Notes: generated from the letters alone by a model not told the origin. Shown: positions 18,231-28,407, numbered from the stretch's first letter. The stretch: DNA of 64,000 bases from Pigmentiphaga litoralis (GCF_014651835.1 NZ_BMXQ01000001.1:1936801-2000800); one strand, 5' to 3'. A program made the numbers and translations.

Positions 18231-20015
18231 TCAAACCGTCGCCGCTTGGCTATTCGCCGAATCGTGAAACTGCATCCGGTACAAGGACGCGTACAGGCCG
18301 TTCTTTTCCATCAATTGCGCATGGGCGCCCTCTTCCACGATGCGTCCCTGGTCCAGCACCACGATACGATCGGCGTTCTGCACGGTGGACAGGCGGTGGG
18401 CGATCACCAGTGTCGTCCGGCCCTTCATGAGCCGTTCCAGTGACGCCTGCACCTGCCGCTCGGACTCGTTGTCGAGCGCCGATGTGGCTTCGTCCAGGAT
18501 CAGGATCGGCGCGTTCTTGATCAGCGCGCGGGCGATGGCCAGGCGTTGCCGCTGTCCGCCCGACAGGTGCGCGGCGTTTTCGCCCACCCGGCTGTGAATG
18601 CCGTTGGGCAGCGAATCGACCCATTCGATCAGATTGGCGTCGGACAGGGCGCTGCGGATGACGTCGTCCGACGGCTTGCCGTGTTTGCCGTGACCCACGC
18701 CGTAGCCCACATTGGCGGCGATGGTGTCATCGAACAGCACGACATCCTGGCTGACCAGCGAGATATGCGACCGCAGGCTTTCCAGAGTCAGTTCTTCGAT
18801 GTTCTCGCCATCCACGCAGATCGTGCCGCCCGAGGGCAGCGTGAAACGCGGCAGCATCGACATCAGCGTCGTCTTGCCGCTGCCCGACCGGCCAATGAAG
18901 GCCACGGTCTGCCCGGGCTGGATCTCGCACGACACCTGGTTCAGCGTCAGCCGGTCCGAGTTCGGGAACTGATGCGAAACGTCCTTGAAGACAATGTGGC
19001 CGCGCACGGGCTCAGGCAGCGTCCGGGTGCCGCGATCCACTTCGACATCCTGGTCCACGAGTGCAAACACGCTTTCGGCCGACACCAGCATGCGCTGCAT
19101 CGGGCTGGTCACGTTGGCCAGGCGCTTGAGCGGATCCAGCATCTGGATCATGGCCGTCACGAAGGCGGCAAAGCCCCCTACCGTGATCTGGTTGGAGCCG
19201 GACTGATTCAGCGCGGTCGCGACCACAATGGCCAGGGCCACCGCGGCAATGGTCTGCGTGATGGGCGATGCCGCGGCCGATGCCACGGTGTTACGCATGG
19301 CGAACCGGCGCAGGCGATTGTTGATTTCCCAGAAGCGGCCGTTTTCCTGCTCGTACCCGCCAAACAGCTTGATCACGCGCTGGCCGTCGATGCCCTCGCT
19401 GACCACCCGCGTCAGCTCGCCATTCATGACGATGGTCTCGCGGTTGATGCGGCGCACCCGCTGCGAGATCCGCCGCATGATGAACGCCGACAGCGGAAAG
19501 GCCACCAGGGCGATCAGGGTCATCTGCCACGACAGGTACAGCAGCACCCCGACCAGGAACACGACGATCAGCGATTCGCGCACCAGGGTCGTGATGACAT
19601 CGGTGGCCAGTTGCATGACGTTGGTGGCGTCGACCACGAAGCGGTTCAGCAGTACCGACGAGCCCATGCTCTTGAAGTAGGTGTCGGGCAGCCGCAGCAG
19701 GCGGTCGAACATTTCCTTGCGCAAGTCGGCCAACACGCTGTTCGCGACCCACGCCAGCAGGTATTCGCTGGCGAACGACAACACCCCCCGTATCAGGAAG
19801 ATGCCGATGATGATGGCGGGCACCGTGTAGACGTAATGCGGCTTGGCGCCGCTGAAGCCGCCATCCAGCATCGGTTTCATCAGCACGGCCAGCAAGGGCT
19901 GGGACGCGGCGACGCCGACGAGGCACAAAAGGCCCATGGCCATACGCGGCCAATAACGGAGGACGCGTCCGTAGATCTGGCGCCAGAGATAGGATTTGAC
20001 GGGTTGGGAAGTCAC
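18231..20015 (-). CDS. msbA: Lipid A export ATP-binding/permease protein MsbA
   Basis: Half-size ABC exporter of about 594 residues. Residues 1-330 contain six membrane spans (beginning YWPRMAMGLLCLVGVAASQ), and the C-terminal nucleotide-binding domain shows GRSGSGKTT, LSGGQRQR and ILILDEA. It flips core-lipid A across the inner membrane. The start is uncertain: GTG 20015 gives the usual family length, while ATG 20063 would add an Arg/Pro-rich stretch. The much longer open frame to 21212 crosses the divergent glycosyltransferase gene and is not real. Neighbours for heptosyl transfer and O-antigen ligation support the lipopolysaccharide role. Confidence 0.92.
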   Translation of the reverse strand: MTSQPVKSYLWRQIYGRVLRYWPRMAMGLLCLVGVAASQPLLAVLMKPMLDGGFSGAKPHYVYTVPAIIIGIFLIRGVLSFASEYLLAWVANSVLADLRKEMFDRLLRLPDTYFKSMGSSVLLNRFVVDATNVMQLATDVITTLVRESLIVVFLVGVLLYLSWQMTLIALVAFPLSAFIMRRISQRVRRINRETIVMNGELTRVVSEGIDGQRVIKLFGGYEQENGRFWEINNRLRRFAMRNTVASAAASPITQTIAAVALAIVVATALNQSGSNQITVGGFAAFVTAMIQMLDPLKRLANVTSPMQRMLVSAESVFALVDQDVEVDRGTRTLPEPVRGHIVFKDVSHQFPNSDRLTLNQVSCEIQPGQTVAFIGRSGSGKTTLMSMLPRFTLPSGGTICVDGENIEELTLESLRSHISLVSQDVVLFDDTIAANVGYGVGHGKHGKPSDDVIRSALSDANLIEWVDSLPNGIHSRVGENAAHLSGGQRQRLAIARALIKNAPILILDEATSALDNESERQVQASLERLMKGRTTLVIAHRLSTVQNADRIVVLDQGRIVEEGAHAQLMEKNGLYASLYRMQFHDSANSQAATV

Positions 20016-20168
20016 TGCTTGCTCATGAACGCGTCGTGGCTGACGTGGCCATGCCCGGGGCATGACCGCCTGACGCTTACAATCGGGGTCCGAACGATTG
20101 TACGCGGGTAGGCCGGCCAGGGCCGTTCGCCCATTTTGCCGACGCTTTACCCCACCTTTTTTTCCGCC

Positions 20169-21134
20169 ATGACCGATTACCTGTATTTGAGGCTGCCCAA
20201 CTGGGTTGGCGATGCCTGCATGTGCCTGCCCGCAATCAAGCGGTTGCAGGCGGCCGGCCTGCCCCTGGTCCTGTGCGGCCGGCCCTGGGCCGAAGACCTG
20301 TTCGCCGGCCTGGCGCCAGCGGGCTTCGTGCCTGTTGGCGACGGCTGGCGCGCCGACATGGCTGCCATCCGGTCCCGATACCCGGTCGGGCGCGGCGCGC
20401 GCGGCGTGGTGTTCACCAATTCCCTGTCGAGCGCGGCCGCGTTCCGGCTGGCCGGCATCCGGACGGCGGGCTATCGCGGCGATGGCCGCAGCCTGCTGCT
20501 CACATGGCCATTCAACAAGCGCGAAGGGCGCCATGAAGTGGAGATCTTCCATGACCTGGCCCGGCTGGCGCTGTGGCGCTGGGGCGTGGACGGTTCGGTC
20601 CCGGAAGAGCCCGACGCCGCACTGGGCCTGCCCCTGACCGACGCGCAGGGGGCTGCGGCAGACGCCGCCCTGGCTGCGGCAAACATTACCGAGCCCTTTG
20701 TGTTGCTGTCGCCCACCGCCACCGGACTGCATCACGGCAAGCCCAAGGCCTGGCCGGAATTTGGCGCGCTGGCCGCCTCGTTGCAGCGCGAAGGCTGGAC
20801 CTGCGTGACCTGCCCGCCCGCGCACGAGGTCGAGCAGGCGCGCGCGGCCGTGCCGACGGCCACGATGTTGCCGGCCTTGCCTTTGGGTGCGTTTGCTTCC
20901 TTGACGACGAAAGCCGCCCTGGTGGTCTGCAATGACTCGGGCACGTCGCATGTGGCGGCGGCCGCGGGTGCCCGGCAGATCACCCTGTTTGGCGTGACGC
21001 GGCGGGAACGCACCGGCCCGTGGTCGAAAAAGGCCGTGTGCCTGGGGTCCGACACGGCCTGGCCCACGTTGGACGAGGTCGAACGGTCGGCGCGGTTCGC
21101 GCTGGTGGGCAGCAGTATCGCGGCCTTGCCTTGA
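20169..21134 (+). CDS. Glycosyltransferase family 9 (heptosyltransferase-like)
   Basis: Protein of 321 residues. It begins with the GT9 pattern YLYLRLPNWVGDACMCLPAIKRL and ends with the donor-binding region CNDSGTSHVAAAAGARQITLFGVT, followed by ERTGPWS. GT9 enzymes transfer ADP-heptose to lipopolysaccharide core (WaaC, WaaF, WaaQ). The exact acceptor cannot be assigned. The start at 20169 is preferred over 20136. It is divergent from msbA and followed by an O-antigen ligase gene, a coherent envelope block. Its stop codon lies inside the first unit of a 16-base repeat. Confidence 0.85.
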   Translation: MTDYLYLRLPNWVGDACMCLPAIKRLQAAGLPLVLCGRPWAEDLFAGLAPAGFVPVGDGWRADMAAIRSRYPVGRGARGVVFTNSLSSAAAFRLAGIRTAGYRGDGRSLLLTWPFNKREGRHEVEIFHDLARLALWRWGVDGSVPEEPDAALGLPLTDAQGAAADAALAAANITEPFVLLSPTATGLHHGKPKAWPEFGALAASLQREGWTCVTCPPAHEVEQARAAVPTATMLPALPLGAFASLTTKAALVVCNDSGTSHVAAAAGARQITLFGVTRRERTGPWSKKAVCLGSDTAWPTLDEVERSARFALVGSSIAALP

Positions 21135-21184
21135 GCAAGTCCGATATTGAGCAGATGCGGGTTTGAGCGCTGCCAATATTGAGC
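21131..21184. repeat. Degenerate 16-base tandem repeat at a gene 3' end
   Basis: The hexamer TTGAGC occurs four times at exact 16-base spacing (21131, 21147, 21163 and 21179). The first copy contains the TGA stop of the glycosyltransferase gene, and two copies extend to ATATTGAGC. The rest of the 178-base gap up to the O-antigen ligase start shows only the ligase ribosome site (AGGA, eight bases before the ATG). Confidence 0.7.
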
Positions 21185-21312
21185 GGCTCGTTGATGGCAA
21201 CGGATTGCCCATGCGTACTTTGACCTAGCCTGCCTAGGCCATGCGCCGCAGGGGCAATCACCTGCTAATCTCTGCGCCGCCCTCCGTTATTTACGACCAC
21301 AGGATTACCCCG

Positions 21313-22599
21313 ATGACGCCTGCCCTGCCCCCCCACCGCCTGTATTGGCTGCTGTCCGTGAGCCTGTTCCTGCTCCCGGCGACACTTGTGGGTGTCAAGG
21401 GTGGCTATGGCATCGCCGCCATGCTTCCGCTGCTGATCTCGCTGGCGTGCCTGGTGCCGCTGATCCGCAGCCGCGCCGTCAAATGGAGTGAGGTCCGCCG
21501 CGACACCGCGCCGATCTGGGTGCCCTTCCTGTGCTTCTTCCTGGCCTTCCTGCTGTCGGTGGTCATGACCGGCGATTCGATGCGCGGCCTGGACTATCCG
21601 AACCGGTGGCTGCTGCTTATGCCCATCGTGTTCGTGCTCGTGGCGGCACGCCGCCACATCGACTTCAAATACTTCTGGCTGGGCATTGCCGTCGGTTCCC
21701 TCCTGACCGGCATCGTGTCTACCTACCAGATCTTTGGCCTGGGCTATGGCCGTTCGCAAGGTTTTACCGCTGCGAATCCCTACGGCAACCTCAGCATTCT
21801 GCTTGGCCTGCTGTGCGGCGTCGGCGCCCTGTATGCCAAGTCACGCAAGGTGGGCATCATCCTGGCCCTGGCCGGCTGGGGCGGCATGTGGGCGTCCTTG
21901 CTGTCCGTGACCCGCGGCGGCTGGCCGCTGCTGGTGCCCTTCGTCATCCTGCTGCTGCTGCACCTGGCCCGCCTGCCCCGCAAGACTGCCGTCATGCTGC
22001 TGGTTGCCCACATCGTGCTGGTGACCCTGGCCTTCCCGACCGCATCGCGCGTCATCTCCAATCGCATCGACGACGCATCCCGCGACCTGTCGATTGCCGA
22101 TCCACAGAAGAAATCCGAAAGCTCGGTTGGCGCACGCCTGGCCATGTGGAAGATCAGCTTCCAGATCTGGCAGGAACACCCCGCCTTCGGCATCGGCCCG
22201 ACGCGATACAAGGATGAGCTGCATCGCAAGAACACCGAACAATTCAAGTCCAGCGACATCTACACGCAAAACGTCGCGCACCATGAATGGCTCGACGCGA
22301 TGGCGCGCGCCGGCACGGTCGGTGGACTGGCGTTGGCACTGGTGTACGTGTTGCCGCTGGCAGGGTTGCTGCGCCGCCGGCACACGCGCCCGGCCTTGCG
22401 TTCGCTGGGCGGTGCGGGCGTGGTGGCGATCATCGGATCGTTCGGGCTGTACGGGTTGACCAACACAACCTTCACCAACCACCCGTCGCTGCTGTTCTTC
22501 ATCGTCGCGCTGTCGGTGGTGTGGGCGCAGTACCTGCAGGAGACGGACGCGGATCCGGCGACCCAGTCCTGGCCGCTGCTGGGTCGGCGGGTTACGTGA
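21313..22599 (+). CDS. O-antigen ligase / Wzy-like membrane protein
   Basis: Polytopic membrane protein of 428 residues with about ten hydrophobic spans and one large periplasmic loop in the second half, the architecture of the WaaL/Wzy_C family. The loop carries the family's typical HPAFGIGPTRY and, later, VAHHEWLDAMARAGTVGG segments. It would join O-antigen or another glycan from undecaprenyl pyrophosphate to lipid A core in the periplasm. An AGGA site precedes ATG 21313. Whether it is a ligase or a polymerase is not decided by sequence, but the nearby msbA and GT9 genes favour ligase. Confidence 0.82.
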   Translation: MTPALPPHRLYWLLSVSLFLLPATLVGVKGGYGIAAMLPLLISLACLVPLIRSRAVKWSEVRRDTAPIWVPFLCFFLAFLLSVVMTGDSMRGLDYPNRWLLLMPIVFVLVAARRHIDFKYFWLGIAVGSLLTGIVSTYQIFGLGYGRSQGFTAANPYGNLSILLGLLCGVGALYAKSRKVGIILALAGWGGMWASLLSVTRGGWPLLVPFVILLLLHLARLPRKTAVMLLVAHIVLVTLAFPTASRVISNRIDDASRDLSIADPQKKSESSVGARLAMWKISFQIWQEHPAFGIGPTRYKDELHRKNTEQFKSSDIYTQNVAHHEWLDAMARAGTVGGLALALVYVLPLAGLLRRRHTRPALRSLGGAGVVAIIGSFGLYGLTNTTFTNHPSLLFFIVALSVVWAQYLQETDADPATQSWPLLGRRVT

Positions 22600-22652
22600 C
22601 CCTGTCGTTGTTTGGGAATACGATGGGGTGAGTTTCCGCCAAGGAGAACCCC

Positions 22653-23132
22653 ATGGTCAGCAAGAACACAATCTGCCTCTGGTACAACCACGACGCGCTG
22701 GACGCCGCGAGCTTCTACGCCGACACCTTTCCCGACAGCGCCATCAAGGCGGTGCACACCGCGCCGGGCGACTACCCGTCGGGCAAGGAAGGCGACGTCC
22801 TGACCGTGGAGTTCACGGTCATGGGCATTCCCTGCCTGGGCCTGAACGGCGGCCCGCACTTTCAACACAGCGAAGCGTTCTCTTTCCAGGTCTCCACCGA
22901 CGACCAGGCCGAGACAGATCGGTTGTGGAACGCCATTGTCGGCAATGGCGGCCAGGAAAGCGCCTGCGGCTGGTGCAAGGACAAGTGGGGGTTGTCGTGG
23001 CAGATCACGCCGCGGGCACTGATCGAAGCGATTGGTGACCCCGATCAGGCCGCAGCGAAACGGGCCTTCGAAGCCATGATGACGATGGGCAAGATTGATA
23101 TTGCGGCGATCGAGGCAGCGCGGCGGGGCTAA
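22653..23132 (+). CDS. VOC-superfamily PhnB-like protein
   Basis: Protein of 159 residues with the PhnB/3-demethylubiquinone-methyltransferase-like VOC pattern: an N-terminal ICLWYNHDALDAASFYADTFPDS, central LGLNGGPHFQHSEAFSF, and the end GWCKDKWGLSWQITP. Family members are single-domain, often dimeric, and mostly uncharacterised. No metal triad of the glyoxalase or dioxygenase type is obvious. Preceded by AAGGAG. It sits between the O-antigen ligase and dnaE genes, without functional link. Confidence 0.8.
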   Translation: MVSKNTICLWYNHDALDAASFYADTFPDSAIKAVHTAPGDYPSGKEGDVLTVEFTVMGIPCLGLNGGPHFQHSEAFSFQVSTDDQAETDRLWNAIVGNGGQESACGWCKDKWGLSWQITPRALIEAIGDPDQAAAKRAFEAMMTMGKIDIAAIEAARRG

Positions 23133-23238
23133 GCCGCCCTGCAGCGAACACCAACCGATTCGAGTTGGGATGGCGTCACCCGGGGCGCTGGACCTGCCAG
23201 GCGTAAGGTGAGCGCCCCCTGCCCGTTCGGCAAACACG

Positions 23239-26200
23239 TCAATACTCCAGCGCCACGTCCGCCGGGTTGCCGATCACCTTGCCCAGCTGCTGCAGCAACA
23301 CATCCGGCACCCGCACGCGCCAGTCTTCGCTCAACCGAACAACGCACTTGGCTTCGCCCTGGTTGTAGACGATCTCGACGGGCGTGCCGGGGTAGCCGTT
23401 CTGCGGCTCCGCGCGGTACGGCGACAGCATGTCTTTCAGCAGTTGCGTCTGCGCATTGCCATTGAGCTTGATCGACAGCGCGCGCGCCTTGGCCTCGCGC
23501 GCCATCTGCAGGTCCATGACCGACTCGGCCACGATCCGGGTGCCGCCCGAGTATTCGTCATTCGTGACCTTGCCGGAGACGATCAGCAATTGGTCTTCGC
23601 GCAAGCGGCTGCGGTTGGCTTCGTACAGTTCGTTGAAGACCGACACTTCCACCTGCCCGCTGCCGTCGTCCAGCACCGCAAACACCATCTTGCCGCGACG
23701 GGTCATCATCACCCGCACACCCACCAGAATGCCGGCCATCCACTGCAGGTCGCGGCTCGGCTGCAGCTGCGCCAAGGTGCCGCGCACGAAGCGTTTGACC
23801 TCGTGCCGATAGGCGTCGAACAGGTGACCACTGAAGTAGTAACCCAGCGCCGATTTTTCGTGGCCAAGGCGTTCGCGTTCGTCCCACGGTTCGACCTTGG
23901 CAAGTTCGCCCGACAGATCGGCATGGTCGTCGCCGCCAAACAGCGAGACCTGGCTCGCGGCGCGCGCGGCCTGCTCGGCGCCTTCCATGGCCGTGCCGAC
24001 CGTGGCCAGCAAGGCTGCCCGGCTGTCTGAAAACGCATCGAACGCACCCGCCTTGATCATGGCTTCGATCGTGCGGCGGTTGACGGCGTTCTTGTTCACG
24101 CGGCGGCAGAAGTCGAACAGGTCCTTGAACGGACCGCCTTCGGTGCGCGCGCGGATGATCTCTTCGACGGCGCCCTGCCCCGTGCCTTTCACGGCGCCCA
24201 GGCCGTAGCGGATCGTACGGGGCGGCTTGCCCTTGGCGGCGTGTTCGTCCTGCACGGGCTCGAACCGGTAGCCCGACATGTTGACGTCCGGCGGCAAGAT
24301 CGCGACCTTGTTGGCGATCGTATCGGCCCAGAAGATCTGCATCTTGTCGGTGTCGTCCATGTCGGACGACATCGTCGCGGCCATGAACTCGGCCGGGTGA
24401 TGCGCTTTGAGCCAGGCGGTCTGGTAGGTAATCAGCGCGTATGCGGCGGTGTGCGACTTGTTGAAGCCGTATTCCGCAAATTTTTCCATCAGATTGAACA
24501 GCGTGACGGCCAGGTCGGCGTCATACCCCTTCTCGGACGCGCCCTGCTGGAAAATCTCGCGATGCTTGGCCATTTCCTCGGCCTTTTTCTTGCCCATCGC
24601 GCGGCGCAGCAAGTCGGCGCCGCCCAGCGTGTAGCCGCCGATCAGCTGCGAGATCAGCATCACCTGCTCTTGATACACGATCACGCCGTAGGTGCTTTTG
24701 AGCGTGGCTTCCAGGTCAGGATGGAAATATTCGGCCTTGGCGCGGCCGTGCTTCCGGTTGACGAAGTCATCAACCATGCCCGAGCCCAGCGGGCCCGGAC
24801 GGAACAGCGCCAGCACCGCGATGATGTCTTCAAAGTTGCTGGGGCGCAGCTTCTTGAGCAGTTCCTTCATGCCGCGCGATTCGACCTGGAACACCGACGT
24901 CGTGTTGCCGTCGCTCAGCAGCTTGTACGCGCCCAGGTCGTCCAGCGGCAAGGCCATGACGTCGAAGTCGCGTTTGGTTGGATTGAACTCGCGCACGTAG
25001 CGCACGGCCCAGTCCAGGATCGTCAGGTTGCGCAGGCCCAAGAAGTCGAACTTGACCAGACCCACGGCCTCGACGTCGTCCTTGTCGTATTGCGACATGG
25101 CCGTCTGGCTCTGACCCGGCTGGCAGTACAGCGGGCAGAAGTCCGTCAGCTTGCCCGGGGCGATCAGCACACCCCCGGCGTGCATGCCGATGTTTCGCGT
25201 CAAGCCTTCCAGCGGCCGCGCCAGGTCGATCAGCGCGCGCGCTTCTTCGTCGTTGTCGTACCGTTCCTTGAAGGCAGGTTCTTCGTTCAGCGCCCGTTCC
25301 AGATCCCAGGGGTCGGCCGGCGAATGCGGAATGATCTTGGACAGACCATCACAGAACATGTAGGGCAGGTCCAGCACGCGGCCCGCGTCGCGGATCACGG
25401 CCTTGGCGCCAAGGGTACCGAAGGTCGCGATCTGGCTCACCGCCTCGCGGCCGTACTTGACCTTGACGTACTCGATGACCTTGTCGCGATTGTCCTGGCA
25501 GAAGTCGATGTCGAAGTCGGGCATGGAGACGCGTTCGGGATTCAGGAATCGCTCGAACAGCAAGTCATACCGCAAGGGGTCGATGTCGGTAATGCCCAGG
25601 CTGAAGGCCACCAGCGACCCCGCGCCCGACCCCCGGCCCGGTCCCACCGGCACGCCGTTGCTTTTGCCCCAGTTGATGAAGTCCTGCACGATCAGGAAGT
25701 AGCCCGGAAAGCCCATGCCGATGATGGTCTTGCACTCGCGGTCGAGCCGCGCTTCGTATTCCTCGCGGTGGGCTTCGCGTTCGGCGTCGTCCGGGAACAG
25801 CGTCAGCATCCGCTTTTCCAGGCCTTCCCGGGACAGCTGCACCAGGTACTCATCCAGCGTCACGCCGTCGGGCGTCGGGAAATTGGGCAGCTTGGGATTG
25901 CCCAGTTCCAGCGTCAGGTTGCAGCGCTGCGCGATGTGCGCGGTATTGACGAGCGCGGAGGGGACGTCGGCAAACTTCGCCATCATCTCTTCCGTTGACT
26001 GCAGATACTGTTCTTCGGTAAAGCGGCGCTGCCGGCGCGGATTGGCCAGCAGCTCACCCTCGGCAATGCAGACCCGGGCCTCATGCGCGCGGAAGTCCTC
26101 GCGCTTCAGGAACTGCACCGGGTGCGTGGCCACGACCGGCAGGCGGCACTCGGCCGCCAGACGCATCGCTGCCTGTACATAGGTCTCGTCGCCCTCGCGA

Positions 26201-26730
26201 CCCGCGCGTTGCAGCTCGATATAGAACGAACCGGGAAATACATCGGCCCACTTGCGCGCCAGTTCGGCCGCGGCGGGCAGATTGCCCTGCTCGATTGCCT
26301 GGCCGATGTCACCGAAGCGGCCGCCCGACAGCGCGATCAGCCCGTCGCTGAGCGTATCCAGCCATTCGGGCCGCAGTTCACCGCGCCCCTTGTTCTGGTT
26401 GGTCAGGAACGCCTGCGACAGCAGTTCACACAGGTTCAGGTAGCCCTGGTGATTGCGCACCAGCAGCAGCATGCGGAATGGCTTGTCGCGATCCGCGTCG
26501 TTGGTCACCCACACGTCGCAGCCCGCCACCGGCTTGACGCCTTTGGAACGGGCCGAGCGGTAGAACTTGATCAACCCGAACATGTTGGACAGGTCGGTCA
26601 GGGCAACCGCCGGCTGCTCCATCGCAGCGACCTGCTTGACGAGTTCGGAGATACGCACCACGCCGTCCACAACCGAAAACTCGGAATGGACGCGCAGGTG
26701 GACGAAGGGGGAGGCGGAAACAGAAGGCAT
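23239..26730 (-). CDS. dnaE: DNA polymerase III alpha subunit
   Basis: Replicative polymerase of 1163 residues, the usual DnaE1 length. The N-terminal PHP domain begins FVHLRVHSEFSVVDGVVRIS. The polymerase catalytic aspartates are in MPDFDIDFCQ and the upstream GPGRGSGAGSLVAF motif is intact. The thumb/fingers region (GVIVYQEQVM, FNKSHTAAYALITYQTAWLK) and the C-terminal OB-fold segment (GKMVFAVLDDGSGQVEV) follow. This is the single clear replication gene of the window and indicates chromosomal, not plasmid, DNA. Long frames on the opposite strand are shadows of its codon bias. Confidence 0.98.
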   Translation of the reverse strand: MPSVSASPFVHLRVHSEFSVVDGVVRISELVKQVAAMEQPAVALTDLSNMFGLIKFYRSARSKGVKPVAGCDVWVTNDADRDKPFRMLLLVRNHQGYLNLCELLSQAFLTNQNKGRGELRPEWLDTLSDGLIALSGGRFGDIGQAIEQGNLPAAAELARKWADVFPGSFYIELQRAGREGDETYVQAAMRLAAECRLPVVATHPVQFLKREDFRAHEARVCIAEGELLANPRRQRRFTEEQYLQSTEEMMAKFADVPSALVNTAHIAQRCNLTLELGNPKLPNFPTPDGVTLDEYLVQLSREGLEKRMLTLFPDDAEREAHREEYEARLDRECKTIIGMGFPGYFLIVQDFINWGKSNGVPVGPGRGSGAGSLVAFSLGITDIDPLRYDLLFERFLNPERVSMPDFDIDFCQDNRDKVIEYVKVKYGREAVSQIATFGTLGAKAVIRDAGRVLDLPYMFCDGLSKIIPHSPADPWDLERALNEEPAFKERYDNDEEARALIDLARPLEGLTRNIGMHAGGVLIAPGKLTDFCPLYCQPGQSQTAMSQYDKDDVEAVGLVKFDFLGLRNLTILDWAVRYVREFNPTKRDFDVMALPLDDLGAYKLLSDGNTTSVFQVESRGMKELLKKLRPSNFEDIIAVLALFRPGPLGSGMVDDFVNRKHGRAKAEYFHPDLEATLKSTYGVIVYQEQVMLISQLIGGYTLGGADLLRRAMGKKKAEEMAKHREIFQQGASEKGYDADLAVTLFNLMEKFAEYGFNKSHTAAYALITYQTAWLKAHHPAEFMAATMSSDMDDTDKMQIFWADTIANKVAILPPDVNMSGYRFEPVQDEHAAKGKPPRTIRYGLGAVKGTGQGAVEEIIRARTEGGPFKDLFDFCRRVNKNAVNRRTIEAMIKAGAFDAFSDSRAALLATVGTAMEGAEQAARAASQVSLFGGDDHADLSGELAKVEPWDERERLGHEKSALGYYFSGHLFDAYRHEVKRFVRGTLAQLQPSRDLQWMAGILVGVRVMMTRRGKMVFAVLDDGSGQVEVSVFNELYEANRSRLREDQLLIVSGKVTNDEYSGGTRIVAESVMDLQMAREAKARALSIKLNGNAQTQLLKDMLSPYRAEPQNGYPGTPVEIVYNQGEAKCVVRLSEDWRVRVPDVLLQQLGKVIGNPADVALEY

Positions 26731-26930
26731 TCCCCATTTTAGCTGCCAGCGGGGGAAAGAGGCAGCGGCGAGGGGGCCGCTGTAACAGTTGAGTCGGACG
26801 AATGTGTCCTGGCTGGGCCACAGGGTGCTGTGGAGGTACTTGCCGCCCGGGGCGTCGCCGCGACGCTATCCAAGCGTAGCGTACCGTCAGGGCATCGTCA
26901 CGCCATTGCGGCGCCAGCATCACGTCAGCG

Positions 26931-28316
26931 TCACGCCACCATCAGATCATCCAGCATCCGATAATCCGGCAGGCGCGTGTCGATCGCCTTCCCAGCCCGC
27001 AGCACAACGCGGTCTGCCTGGAAGCGCGACAGCATTTCGGAATAGTCCCGCGCCCGCAGCACAATCAGGTCGGCCATATCGCCTGCCCGCACACGGCCGC
27101 GCCCGGGCAGTCCCATGATGTCCGCCGGATTGGTCGTGGCGGTGGTGATCCAGTCACCAATCGGGTGGTCCAGTTGTCCGATCTTCACGGCCTGGGTAAA
27201 GGTGTCGAGCATGTCGTGATCGCCGTAGGCATGGAACGGGTCACGGCAGTTGTCGCCGCCCACCGCCACGCGCAGTCCGCGCGCGCGCATCTCGTGCAGC
27301 AGCGTCACGCCGCGCCAGCGGGGGGTCGTGCCGTGCGTGCGCGATTGCAGGTACATGTTGACCGTGGGCAGACTGACGATATCGATGCGAGCGGCCTGGC
27401 AGGCGGCCAGGGTTTGCTCGATGATGCTGTCGTCCTGCAGCGCCAGGGAACAGCAATGGCCACACAGAATGCGTCCCTGGAATCCCACCTCGACCGCGAG
27501 CTGGGCGACACGCAGCAGCGTGCGCGCGTCAATGTCGCCCGATTCGTCCACATGCAGATCGAGGTTCAAGCCGCGTTCGGTGGCCAGCGCAAACATGTTC
27601 TTCATGGCGACGTCGAACTCCGGCTGGCCCGGCGCGTTCGGCAAGCTGCGGAAACGGGTGACACAGCCCAGATTGCCGCCGGCATCGGCCACGATGTCAG
27701 CCAGGCGGCGGCCTTCGTCGGTCAGGAAGATGTCGATCGGGGCGATCGACGACGCCTGCAGGTCAATGCGGCCCGCCCACTGCGCGCGCATGTCCTTGAA
27801 CACCGGAAAGGAAATGGCCGCCTGCGGTTCAAGAGAGTCCAGATGGGTGCGGATGGCAACGACCCCTTTGGCATACGCCGTCATCAGCCCGAACTCCATG
27901 CGCCGGCGCACGTCTTCGGCATGCCAGTGGGCCGTGCGGTCTTCGCTGGTGGCTTTGGACGCCCCCGGCACGTCACCGGTCGGATTGGGCTTGCGCGGCC
28001 AGATGTGGCCCTTGTCCAGATGGGTGTGGCAATCGAGCATGCCGGGTAGCACCATCGAGTGATCGAGGTCCGGACCCAGCTCGGCAGGCAAGGTGCCGGC
28101 GGGCTGGATGTCGGCGATGCGGCCCTTGTCGATCAACAGGTCGACGTTGGACAGGTTTGCCTCGTGCGTGGTCGTTGACAGGTCGGACCGTTCGGTCAGA
28201 CAGGTCGGCACGCGAACGTTGCGCAGCGCGTAGCGCGGCGTATCGGGCACCGTGAAGAAGGTCGGCGACAGGGGCGGGTTCGACAGCAATCGGTTCTCCT
28301 GGAGGGCGGTGCACAT
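26931..28316 (-). CDS. Amidohydrolase, cytosine-deaminase-like
   Basis: Protein of 461 residues of the CodA/AtzC-like branch of the amidohydrolase superfamily. The metal motif HTH occurs in PGMLDCHTHLDKGHIW, followed by LDLHVDESGD, the CGHCC histidine and the catalytic Asp in VAVGGDNCRDPF. CodA relatives deaminate cytosine, isoguanine, creatinine or other cyclic amidines. The long N-terminal segment before the barrel (about 90 residues) is a composite beta-sandwich. It stands alone between dnaE and mqsRA, with no permease nearby, so the substrate is open. No ACMS decarboxylase features are seen. Confidence 0.82.
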   Translation of the reverse strand: MCTALQENRLLSNPPLSPTFFTVPDTPRYALRNVRVPTCLTERSDLSTTTHEANLSNVDLLIDKGRIADIQPAGTLPAELGPDLDHSMVLPGMLDCHTHLDKGHIWPRKPNPTGDVPGASKATSEDRTAHWHAEDVRRRMEFGLMTAYAKGVVAIRTHLDSLEPQAAISFPVFKDMRAQWAGRIDLQASSIAPIDIFLTDEGRRLADIVADAGGNLGCVTRFRSLPNAPGQPEFDVAMKNMFALATERGLNLDLHVDESGDIDARTLLRVAQLAVEVGFQGRILCGHCCSLALQDDSIIEQTLAACQAARIDIVSLPTVNMYLQSRTHGTTPRWRGVTLLHEMRARGLRVAVGGDNCRDPFHAYGDHDMLDTFTQAVKIGQLDHPIGDWITTATTNPADIMGLPGRGRVRAGDMADLIVLRARDYSEMLSRFQADRVVLRAGKAIDTRLPDYRMLDDLMVA

Positions 28317-28407
28317 GGCATGACGAGCGGATGACCTGACGCGCGACGCCGGTTTCCGTGATTTTGCTTCAGTGCAGCAAGGGATGCATCAAGAGTAACC
28401 GGAGAAC

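Noticed and set aside
20016-21212. N-terminal extension of msbA by 399 codons
   Set aside because: The extension crosses the divergent glycosyltransferase gene and would give a 993-residue protein, far longer than MsbA.
24241-25998. Long plus-strand reading frame of 585 codons opposite dnaE
   Set aside because: It is a GC-rich shadow of dnaE: no domain pattern, His/Arg/Gln-rich composition and complete overlap with an unmistakable polymerase gene.
26895-26938. Repeated TCACGCCA near the amidohydrolase stop
   Set aside because: Only two exact copies with irregular spacing; too weak to add to the 3'-end repeat set, although the position is suggestive.
26931-28316. Amidohydrolase as the missing ACMS decarboxylase
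   Set aside because: Its motifs follow the cytosine-deaminase branch (long N-terminal composite domain, CGHCC, GGDNCRDPF) and it is remote from the pathway genes.
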